NCBI GenBank assembly: GCA_011800155.1
Contig: CM022368.1
Location: 1,240,001-1,304,000, forward strand
Source: Flammulina velutipes
Taxonomy: Eukaryota; Basidiomycota; Agaricomycetes; Agaricales; Physalacriaceae
Reading direction: 5' to 3'
DNA: 64,000 bases
The position numbers and the translations under genes were made by a program. Positions 9,065-18,357 of this stretch are shown piece after piece (the first letter of the stretch is position 1; each line of letters starts with the position of its first letter). Below the pieces are notes generated by a model that searched no databases, was not told the origin of the DNA, and worked only from the letters and a program-made list of their open reading frames with translations.

Positions 9065-12000
9065 CTACATATATAAAGTCTGATAGGCGTACAGACTCTG
9101 CCAATTATTAATAAGAAAATGAGTACATGTATCTAATATTGAATCATCCGTATCCCATACGTCTAACGATGTCTTACCAAAGTCGGGAAATAACATGCAA
9201 GACTGGCGAACATTACCGAGAGGTACTATGGACCAATTTGGCTTCCCGTTGCGAGTCTCCTTCGAGATAGACGGCATATTGTGGATTCTTGCAGTTCGCG
9301 GTGTCAGCTTTGGCTTGGTAAACCATTCGATGTAGGCGAGTGGTCCTTTCGGCCAATAGGGTGGTGTTGGCATATCTTCTCCCTTTAGCTTGATAGCACT
9401 CGGAATTTTGAATATAACTCGTATCCGCCCAATTCGCGTTCCTAATAGCTTGAGTTAGAAGAAATTTGAAGATGACAGTATTTCAACTGACCTTCTAACC
9501 CCGTCGACTCTGCATCATCGTCTGTAAGCACAACGACAGTGTCGAAGCGCCCGCCGTCAACCGGAGACGCGCGTACCCAATCTCTCTCTATGGAATCATC
9601 CAGCAGGCCCTCGCGGCTGAACTTGAAAGAGTAAAAAATGTCGATACGTTGGAATGGAAGGGGATCGTAAACGAGGGGTGACGCAGCATGAAGTTGCTCA
9701 ATACCATTCACGTAGTCCCGTAAGTTGGTGGGAAAGTCGCGCACATGATGCTCTCGAGCGACGGCTCCTAGTAGCTTCTTGGGGGCGCTGGGAATCTTGC
9801 GCAGTGTGATGGACTGGCCGACTCTAGTTATATCCTTCTGGGAAAGTGTCTCTGTCTTTCCCTCTGCGATTATCGAGTCCTTAGAAGCAACGGCTTCAGT
9901 TGCTGTGGCCTTCGATGCAACGGCTTCAGTTGTCGGTGTAGCCGCTTCTCCGGTCGACGCCTCCTTCGAATCAGTAGTAGCAGATAGTGACTTGAGAGGA
10001 CGTTTCGGTTCTGGAAAGCCATAAGTTTTCACGTAAATGAGACGGTGTTGATACTTACTACGTAGCTGTTCATTTACCCACTCGAGGTAGCCATCAAAGC
10101 AATGGACGCTTTCCTTTCGTGTGATCCATTCCGTCATCTGCGGGAACTCGTCGCGTTTGTTAGACGCTCTCCAACCCTTCTTCGAATAGTCGATATGAAG
10201 GCGTTCAAACATCTCGGTGTTGTAATTGTTTGTTGCGCCGAAAAGACGAATCGAGTCGACATAGTGAACGAGGGAGTGGAATTTCGGAATGTTGAAGTGA
10301 TCACGGACCCCGACATCAGTGAAGTAGCTCTTGTTGGCGCGCCAAGTTTCGAGTGCTGTGTCCATATAGCCCAGTGTGTCGTCGTCATGGGTAGGGTACT
10401 GCGCCAAATAGATGAAGTCTAGGATAGCTCGGCATGCGGTCACAGCTCGACTGTCCATTTCGTCTGCGATGCAACCTAGCAGGATCTTCCCCATATTCTT
10501 CCGTTCAGAGCCACTAATCTGGGAAAGGGCGCTGATGCCATTCTTGAAATGGCGAACACCAATAGCGGGTGGGAGGCACCGAATGCGGCGGTCAAGTTCC
10601 TGCTCCGTCATCAGGGTTTGACACCACTCCAGTAGATGCTTGAGAACGCCTTGATACAGCTGGTGGAGAACGTCGGGAGTTTGAGAAAGGTGGATGTTGG
10701 TATAGGGAAGCCCTTCCCAAAACGGATTTGGCACCGTCCCATTGACATTCTTTGCATTGCACGCCTTGATATATGCCGTACGTGACGACGTCGACTGTTT
10801 CGATGTGGCCATAGCATCCAAAGTGGTCTGGGGGGTTCGACGCTTGAATTTGGTATCACTATCCAGCTCTGAGGCGCCCGCCCAGCACTTCGGGCAGGTG
10901 CCGTACTTGGAACAGGTCACCAAACATTGTTCGGGGTAATCCGCAACATAGGCGGCAAGGACTGGATGCACGATTCTAACCTTTCCATCCCCGCTCGTCA
11001 TCTCGACACCATTGATCCCAGCATCTTTCAACGGCTCGAACAGGACCTCCATGGCTGCGTGAAAGAGTCGACGATAGCGGGCTGAGATCTCTGTCTTGGA
11101 AAGGTTTCCTGGAGTGACCTTCTCGACGGGGAGGTAGCCTATGAGAATGCACGCCTGCTCAGAGGGCTTACGGCGAAGGTAACTTGGTATATTTCCCAGC
11201 GTAAGATACACCGGATATGCTTGTTTCCCGCCAGAGAATTGAGTTAACTGAGTCTTGTCTGTTGAGACGATCAGAGCTGCCAATGTGTGGGTCTTTGGTA
11301 ACAAGTCCTACAAACAATAAGGCTAACATTTATCTAGGCAAGAAGAATACGTACTTGCACTTTCCACCACCAGTCTGCCGTCCACATCTCATTGATGATA
11401 CGCGACTTTCGGTCCTGGTTGGTGAACAGCTTTCGGGGCTTGTAAACGAGGTATTTTGAGAGCTTGGGATCTCCCCATAGGCTGCGAATTGCTTCTAGGA
11501 GGTCACGATGGCGTAGAGTGAATGGATCGTCTGATCGGTCGGGAAACGTTATATGTTTCGTGTGCCATGTCCCGGCGCGGCGAGGAATCTGGTCGATATT
11601 TTCGTGCAGGCGTTTGGCGTTAGAATACGATAGGCCTAATTTTTCCTTCACCTGCGAAGACGTCAACATTAATTCGGGAAGACAAAAATTTACAACTCAC
11701 CCCGTCAATTCGTAGAAATCGATTAAAAGAGCTATGTCCGATACCATCCTCCACCATCCACTTGGCGATTTCCCAGTCAAGCTTCGAAGCAAATGGATGA
11801 TAGATATTGAAGTTGCTAAGATCCGTGTCGCCGCTGCCATCCATCTTTGCATCGACTGTTGACGGTAGAGAGGCAGTTCCGAAAAGCGCGCCCCAGCGCT
11901 CATGAAGATTAGAAGCCATTTTGATTACGGCTCCGCCCTTCGGATGTTCGTCACACACTCGCCCATCCTCTTCGACATCCTCTTCACCATCGTCCAGGTA

Positions 12001-12510
12001 ACGCTGCCGAGCACCCAACATACGATTCATGCGAGCGCGTAAAGTCGAGGGACCTGGGCCAGCCTCTCCAACAGCAACAAGAGGAAGGACGACATCGTAG
12101 CAGTCCTCAGGATCATTCATCTCCATGAGTTCCCGGAGGAGCTCAGGTGACGGACCGACGAAAGTGTTTACTCCGCTTTCCTCTTCCTCCAGCTTTCCTT
12201 CCCGTTCTTCTTCTCCCTCGTCGTCGTCGTCGTCGTCATCGTCGTCGTCGTCGTCGTTGTCGTCGTTGTCGTCACCTTCCCAGACATTCTCCTCATCCTC
12301 CCAGAACGACGTTGTCATGTCGTGGATAGAACCCAGCACTACAGTTGGCGCTGGTGGCACGTTGAGCTTGGTGGCAGCCTCCTTCACGTGGCTAGGCCAC
12401 CATTTGCAAGTCGCTGCCTGTCTGAGATGGCTTCGCATGTGCCCGTACGTGGCGAAGGTGAGTGTGCACATCGGATTTTCACAGCGGAAGCCAGTGATTT
12501 GAGAAGCCAT
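9065..12510 (-). CDS. Plavaka-family transposase, element 1
   Basis: Five exons (11701-12510, 11355-11651, 10059-11307, 9492-10010, 9065-9441) encode 1083 residues. Residues 10-36 form a C2H2-like zinc finger (CENPMCTLTFATYGHMRSHL), followed by an acidic stretch with a long Asp run coded by a GAC-rich microsatellite. The catalytic body includes VHPVLAAYVADYPEQCLVTC, KYGTCPKC, LPYTNIHLSQTPDVLHQLYQ and FNIPKFHSLVHYVDSIRLFG, which mark the Plavaka transposase family. This enzyme should cut and join the element ends. The 48-bp intron at 10011-10058 is in frame, so an unspliced form would also be translatable. Divergent transcription with cargo A from a shared 1-kb spacer is likely. The gene looks intact. 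Confidence 0.9.
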
Positions 12511-12965
12511 GTTTGTGGGCGTGCAATGGAGTGGGTATGAATGAGAATGATATTGAGGATAAGTACATCTATGATAAGGCAACCCGATGATTATCGATGG
12601 CGCCATGGATTAATGTTGATGTTCGGGTCATCTGTGAGGAACATATGAGTAAAAAGAGTCGAAATGGGACCATGGAGCACATGGAGCAGCCAAAGAATTG
12701 AAAACTCACCGGGTGCCAAAAACAGGACACGGGCAACCTGACTGGAATTCCGACTAGGTGAAAAGAACTCTGTGCATTGGGTTGAGAGTGGCATCCTGTC
12801 GCCGTCCAACGGCAGAGGAATGGTTCTCGTCCAAGGGTAAGTCGCCGAGAGTGGCGTCCAGTCGCCAAGCGGAACGTCCAATGGTAGAGGACGGTTTCGT
12901 CGCCCAAGAGTAAGCCACCTCCACATCACCATATTGCGGGAACATGAGATGTCAAAGCAGCGCGC

Positions 12966-13012
12966 ACAGGAACGAGTCCAACGTGCATGGCAGTGTAGGA
13001 ACGGGTCCAACA
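12966..13012 (+). promoter_or_regulatory. Paired GGAACGGGTCCAAC motif, element 1
   Basis: Two copies, AGGAACGAGTCCAACGTGC and AGGAACGGGTCCAACACAC, lie about 30 bp apart. Element 2 has the same pair with the same spacing at 29728-29773. Each half contains the inverted pair GGAAC/GTCC, which suggests a dimer-binding site. Confidence 0.55.
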
Positions 13013-13220
13013 CACCACCAGTAAGTTACTAGTTCCATGACAGTGCTGTAAAGGTATCAGTAAATCTCTATATCCTTGCACTCGTACTCACGTCGTCGAA
13101 GCGGTAACCAGCATGAACGGAAGAGGCAGGAGGATCGAACCGGGGTAGTGGCGGTGCACCTAATTTAGGGGGGTCGGGTGCGCCTTTTTCGCACTCTAAC
13201 CATCAATATACACAACACTT

Positions 13221-13290
13221 GGACGCTCCCGCGGCGTTCACTGCTGTCTACTCCCGAAGTAGTCATTGCATACGCTCCCGAAGCGTATGC
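13221..13290 (+). promoter_or_regulatory. Three CCCGA/CCCGC-loop hairpins before cargo A, element 1
   Basis: Hairpin a: GGACGCT-CCCGC-GGCGTTC (7 pairs with two G-U). Hairpin b: CTACT-CCCGA-AGTAG (5 pairs). Hairpin c: GCATACGCT-CCCGA-AGCGTATGC (9 perfect pairs). Stems differ but the 5-nt loop is nearly constant. The equivalent place in element 2 (29996-30080) also has three. Confidence 0.75.
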
Positions 13291-13488
13291 TTGTTGTTGA
13301 ACCTTGCCGATTCCTGGCCAGATCCCTCCCTAGCACGTCCGGTCCATCGATCCGTATATCAATCCATCGCCATCCATTATCCATTTAATTGTGTGGCTGC
13401 TGCACAGTTTTAGTATATCGTGTGTTCCTTCTATCAGTGCGTAATCTCCATCTCATCAGTCTCGATAACTTACCTTCTCTCAGCATCC

Positions 13489-15712
13489 ATGAACAGCCTT
13501 CAAAAGGCCCCGCCGACTTGGCCTGATATTGGTACGCTGCGCACTGACGGGCGCCTTGGTGCTACGTTTGGAGATATCGCCGTCTCGACACCCAATGCCG
13601 ATGTTATGTATCGCCCCCTCATTGACCAGCCTGCGTCAATTACTCTCAATGAAGATTTTCGTTTTGGATTGCACGACCCAATTGCCCATCCTCAGCCGTA
13701 TCATCGGTCATCGCAATACCTTGTCGCCATGCGCGCTTCCACCGTTGACGGACTCGACCACCTCCTTTTCCGCCGTGTCACCACGTCCGACTGGATTCCG
13801 TCACCCAGTGTTCAAGCCTTCACTGGCATGGGGGTGTTGGATGAAACTATCACCGTCATGCTTGTCGAGCACGGTCGGGAACTTATAAGAAGGTTCAAAC
13901 GAGTGGCAGACGACGCAGCTGGGAAATCAGGCCCTATCAAGCTCGAGTATCTGGAGAACGATAAGACGCAACGCGACCTCTGGTACCTCTCGTTGTATCA
14001 TCGCCTGGTTCGTCGCCCTGCCTCCTTCGATGAATGCATGTTTCGCTGGGTCAACGTGCAGCGTCTGCACTTGAACCTTCTAGCGTATCTCGATTATATA
14101 ACCATCTTTCTGCCTCGCTTCAGAAATCTTCCCCAGAAACCACTTCCCGTCGACTCCTCTCGCGTAGGGTGCATCACAACAGTCATGTCCACCGCACTGG
14201 AATGTTTTTACGTCGGTCTGCCCGTTTGGTTCGTCTTCGATGCCTCCGCCGCCCGCCCGTACATGTATAAGCGCTATTTCACGGAATCCGAAGTCCAAGC
14301 GCTTCTGCAAGCGACCACCATTCCTGTCCGTTCTGATCAGATGGGGGCCTCCGGCAGTGAGGATGGGCTCTTCTCGCTAACTCCTGCTCCCGGCGCGCAG
14401 GTTCTTTGGACGGGTGATGCAGACGATCCAGCTCGTTATGCTGTTATGTCCAAGGTTTTGCAGCGCGATCTTCCTACGGGCAGGAAAACAGCGCAATCTC
14501 AACCTCCCGTGTCTGACCCTTCTAACTCATCTACGCTGCTCGTCTCCCAGCCAGGTTCTTCGTCCCACTCACCCGCGATGTCCCCTGGAGCATTGGTAGT
14601 GTCCTCCAGGAAGCGCACTCACTCCCCCGACCCCCGACCAAAAGGACCCCCGGCGAAGAAGAGTCGTGCCTCCAGCCCGGATACGTCGAGTCACCGTAGT
14701 CGCTGGCAAGACGTTGAGGCTGCCATCATGCCGCTTGCCATGGAATACTGGATGGATATCGTAGCAGAAGAGAAAATCACACTGGGTGCCAATGACCAGG
14801 ACAAGCCCACGTTTCCTGGCGTCTCTCTCCAACATAGTCACTTTGCAGCCCCTGATGGCTTCATTTTCGCCATTATGCAGAAGGAAAGCACACAGGCCGG
14901 CGCCTTCGCGAACTATGCTCGCCTTCGTCCTCTTATACAATACCGGCTGGACTCAGTCAACGACCCTAAAGCGGGTGTCCAAAACCTTCATGCTCAAATA
15001 TGGCGCACCGTTCTAGGGATAGGTGTTCTGGGATCTAACAAGAAGGCGGGGCGGGCAGCTACAAAGCGTGCCACCGCGGTTAATTCTCTCAATAAGAGCA
15101 TGTCCGATGCCCAACTGGAGGTGAGGGTTTTCGTCGCCATGTGTTGCGCACAGTCTCTCATCTACTTACTAGGTTTCAATAGATATCTCAAACCTCCGAA
15201 GTGTTCAAGCTTTGTGGCGTGACGGTACTATCCTTATCGACAACGGCTCCCTTCCCCCGATATCAGTTTGCCGGGAAATACTGTGGGAGATGTACGAGCT
15301 TAATTTCCGCTCAGAGCTGGTCCTTTTGGACGCTTTCGTCTTCAGCCCCAAAGGAGATGATGTAGCGGCGTCGGAGAGGCGCATGGTGGTGCTCAACACA
15401 ATCTCGCACTTCAACGGTAGTGTTGTTGTGGAGGACGATGATTTTCGGTCTCGCGGGTTTACTTCGCCAAGTGCTACTGAGCGCAAGACCGCTCTTTGCG
15501 AGCTGGTGACTGTGATGCGAGGCTGGGGCGGTGGCGCAACTTTGCCGGTAGCTCTCGACAACCAGACGAAGAAGCTCCAGGGTCTTAGCACTGTCTTTGC
15601 GGAGGAGATCGTGAATTTCACTAAGGATGTAGGGCGTCACTACATCAAGACGTTCTACAAGGTCTTTGCACGGCCCCCAACACTTCCACGCCGGCTCCAA
15701 GAGGAGAGTTAG
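13489..15712 (+). CDS. Cargo protein A of Plavaka-type element 1 (unknown function)
   Basis: Two coding exons (13489-15120, 15173-15712) encode 723 residues. I do not recognise a family. A globular N-terminal half (GATFGDIAVSTPNADVMYRP, then FDECMFRWVNVQRLHLNLLA) is followed by a Ser/Pro-rich basic linker with a likely nuclear signal (SSRKRTHSPDPRPKGPPAKK) and a second conserved half (WEMYELNFRSELVLLDAF, then GRHYIKTFYKVFARPPTLPR). The start codon is the first ATG after a leader intron that is also present in element 2, where a diverged homologue occupies the same place. Conservation of both halves and the intron before VSID argues for a selected role in the element, probably nuclear. It has no transposase-like motif that I can see. 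Confidence 0.75.
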
Positions 15713-16205
15713 AGGTTCGGGGCGAAAAGGTGAGCGACACTCCATACTATGAGATGAGTGACGAAACGGGCGGAGAGATGTGCAGGCAGGTGGCGCTCAT
15801 TTCTTATTTGTTTCTTATCCTGTAAATTGTTTGGACTCTTTCTATATGTATATTAGTTACAATGTATAACACTTTAGATATGACAATGAATGAGCAGACT
15901 GAGATACAAGGAGGCGCCGCTTCCACGTGATAAAGGATCAGTAGTTTGTCAATATTTGTACTACGCTGTCTACTCTCAACGACCACTATCGTCCATGCTT
16001 TCTATCTTCTCCTCTTCAAACATCGTCAAAACAAGTGACAGGGCCCCGCGCTAGTCACTTGTTTTCTCTTTAGACATTGTTGGCCCCGCGCTAATAGTGA
16101 CTGAGAGATCTATCTTGCTGTCGGGCCCCGCGCCAACAGCTGCTGCCACCGTTGGACGCGACGAAAACACAAAGAGCAAGTCCAAAACGCGAGATTTACG
16201 CGTCA
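15713..16205. promoter_or_regulatory. Leader region of TET-like gene, element 1
   Basis: No gene. AT-rich at the left, then three hairpins with a GGCCCCGCGC loop core (16028-16141) ending about 65 bp before the proposed start codon of the dioxygenase gene. Confidence 0.6.
16028..16141 (+). promoter_or_regulatory. Three GGCCCCGCGC-loop hairpins before TET-like gene, element 1
   Basis: Hairpin 1 has 12 perfect pairs (AAAACAAGTGAC / GTCACTTGTTTT) around a 14-nt loop. Hairpin 2 has 7 pairs with two G-U (CATTGTT / AATAGTG) around an 11-nt loop. Hairpin 3 has 5 pairs (GCTGT / ACAGC) around a 14-nt loop. Element 2 has the same series, with loop lengths 14, 11 and 14 in the same order but different stems. 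Confidence 0.75.
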
Positions 16206-18160
16206 ATGTCTGAAAAGGTGTGTGTATCATTTTCTTGTTGTATATATCTTCCCTTCGACGAGGCGTTGAGGACAGCTACCGTCGTTGGTGGTTGACCTCC
16301 GTTATATATTTCGGTTCGGAGTGTCGAGGACGGCTACCGTCGCTGGCGGCTGGCCCTTCATGATGAACTGGGGTGTTGGGCATGTTGAGAATAGCTACCG
16401 TTGTTGGTGGCTTGCCTCCGTGCTTTGCAATGTTTTCTTTGTGGGTGTCCCTGCTGATTGTCTGGTCTTTAGTTTCTTGTTACCACATGGGACACGAACG
16501 AGCGCGCTGCTCTGATAGAAGAGCTATTCGGTGGCGCTCTAGATGATCTCTCAGATGCCAGCGATAACGACCAGGTTGAACTGCCTGCACCGTCCCCGCA
16601 AAGTCGCTTGACGTCTATAGCGCAGCATATTGATCCAAACTCACCTCCCGCCACGACGTCTAGGTCAACACCCTTCCCGTCCGCACGCTCCCCATCTACG
16701 CGCTCCCCATCTACGCGCTCCCCGTCTACGCGCTCCCCGTCTACGCGCTCCCCGTCTACGCGCTCCTCATCTACGCGCCGCAAAATAAAACCCCTTCCAG
16801 TATATTCAACGTCGGGACATTCTCGAGCGCAATCTACTTCCATGAACACCCTCATCTCAACATCCATTCAGCTTCCCCATCCAAAGACGCCAGAGGACAC
16901 TTCATCGGTCTCAGAGCTCCCACTTCCCAACACGCGCAAACGAAAACGAAAACGACATGACAGCGAAGAGGAGCATCGGCGCCGTAAACAGAAGAAGAAA
17001 GACGCAAGGAAGGTGAAGCGGGCAGCTGAATCCCGCCCTCGAGGTCTGAGAGACATCTGGCTCAAACATCTCATGAATGCGCAGCCCATTATCTTCCCAG
17101 ACTTCGATATCACGTCTCTAGCAGTCGGGCCCAGTGGGTTTCGTGGATGCCAGCGTCCCACGGATCGGAGGACTTTCAGTGCGGATGAGCTGAAGCAGCA
17201 GAACTTCCAGACTTTTGCCTACGATGGAGACACAACCTACGTGTTTCTGGATCGAAATAGGAGACTTATCATGCTTCTCCGCAAGCGCGATGGCAGTGAG
17301 GAAGGCTCTCGGAGGCAGGAGCGAATGACAGTGTCACTGGATAGCGCGAGGAGGGAGGCAATATTTGACACGGAGCGGCGAGGATCGTTCGGTGTACTAC
17401 GGGATGGGCACATCCATAGTGGAGGAACATGGGTGAGGGATATTGCTTCGAATGCCCGCCTCGTATTGACTTAAGTATTAGGAACCAAGTCGGGTTGTGA
17501 ACAATGCCGGAAACACTCAAGTTCTCAACGCACTTTTAGGGAGCAAGGACTTCCAAGAAGACGCGAGGCACTCTGATAGTAAGTTCAGATAAATTTCCGA
17601 CCAGCATACCAATTCTAATAATGGTCTTAGTCGCATTGGAGGTATTCAATCCAGGAATGAGAAATCTATACTGGACAGTGCGTGAGGCTCTGTCCAGCCA
17701 GTATCCCGACCTTCACTGGAACTTTTCTCAAAGTGCCTTCTCTACCACTACCGTCAACTTCGGACCTCAAACAGTTTGCATTCCCCACGCGGATGAGAAC
17801 GACTTTGTGTTTGGCTGGGGAACTCTCAGAGCGTTCGGACATTTCGACCACACAAAGGGTGGCCACGTTGTCTTCTGGGATCTAGGTATCATGTTCGAGT
17901 TCCCTCCTGGGCCCGAATTCTTCTTCCCTAGTGCACGCTTCATTCACGGAAACACGGAACTACAAAGGGGTGAAACCCGCTTCTCTACAACTTCATATTC
18001 AGCGGGTGGATTGTTCGAATGGGTGCATCGCTGCGGCCTTCCCCTCTACGCCTGGCAGCAGCATCTATCCCGCAATCCAGGTGTTGAGGAGGAAGAGATA
18101 GCTGCTGAAAGGGAGCGATACACTCAGCTTCTTGATACATGCTTTCCGGTTTGCCTGTAG
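16206..18160 (+). CDS. TET/JBP-like 2-oxoglutarate Fe(II) dioxygenase, element 1
   Basis: Four exons (16206-16217, 16473-17432, 17482-17578, 17631-18160) encode 532 residues. The catalytic part has the iron-binding triad: H409 and D411 in CIPHADEND, and H462 in RFIHGNT. R473 in GETRFSTTSY is the likely 2-oxoglutarate contact. The segment TKGGHVVFWDLGIMFEFPPG is typical of fungal TET/JBP proteins, which oxidise the methyl group of 5-methylcytosine (or of thymine in JBP). The N-terminal part has six RSPST repeats, a basic nuclear signal (TRKRKRKRH) and a conserved FRGCQRPTDRRTF domain. The four-codon first exon (M-S-E-K) is inferred because element 2 has the same arrangement. Acting on the element's own DNA to counter methylation is inference. 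Confidence 0.82.
16274..16412 (+). promoter_or_regulatory. Three hairpins in intron 1 of TET-like gene, element 1
   Basis: The unit GAGGACGGCTACCGTTGTTGG is repeated at about 60-bp spacing. Each copy can fold as a 7-bp stem with a 6-nt loop: AGCTACC/GGTGGTT (16274), GGCTACC/GGCGGCT with one mismatch (16332) and AGCTACC/GGTGGCT (16393). Element 2 has two copies in the same intron. Confidence 0.6.
16686..16777 (+). repeat. 15-bp tandem repeat coding RSPST
   Basis: Six near-identical copies of CGCTCCCCGTCTACG inside exon 2 of the element 1 dioxygenase gene. The homologue in element 2 lacks the array, so it expanded recently. Confidence 0.85.
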
Positions 18161-18357
18161 GACTACTTGACCCTATTTATTTCCCTGGCCCTTTTTACTT
18201 CTTATATTAGACATTCTGGCCTCATTTATTAGCCCTACGGCGCCATGGCCGCCTCAGACCCTGTCTGACTTTGTTTAAATATTCGTGTTCTTCGCACTTT
18301 TCCTCTCTTTCATTCCCTTTCCCCCCACTCTTTCACCTCATCTCACTCTCTCTCGCT
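18161..18357 (+). promoter_or_regulatory. Promoter of DUF6532-like gene, element 1
   Basis: A TTTAAATA box lies about 80 bp before the ATG, followed by a pyrimidine-rich leader (TCCTCTCTTTC). Element 2 has TTTAAATA at the matching place (about 48665), also followed by a pyrimidine-rich leader. Confidence 0.55.

Larger units (their letters stand above)
12511..13488. promoter_or_regulatory. Divergent transposase/cargo A promoter region, element 1
   Basis: A spacer of almost 1 kb between two divergent genes. It holds two imperfect copies of a unit starting GAGAGTGGC(A/G)TCC at about 12774-12913, a pair of GGAACGGGTCCAAC-type motifs at 12966-13012 preceded by GCGGGAACATG, and three hairpins at 13221-13290. 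A 5' leader intron (GTGCGTAATC...TCTCAG, about 13438-13482) precedes the cargo A start codon. The paired motif, the hairpins and the leader intron all recur in element 2, so they are likely functional. Confidence 0.65.

Noticed and set aside
12125..12502. Ser-rich plus-strand ORF
   Set aside because: Antisense shadow of the Asp-run microsatellite in the element 1 transposase.
16285..16515. Plus-strand ORF reading through the intron 1 repeats of the dioxygenase gene
   Set aside because: The repeats change frame relative to each other and the downstream conserved coding frame begins only after a splice acceptor at 16472; element 2 supports the intron model.
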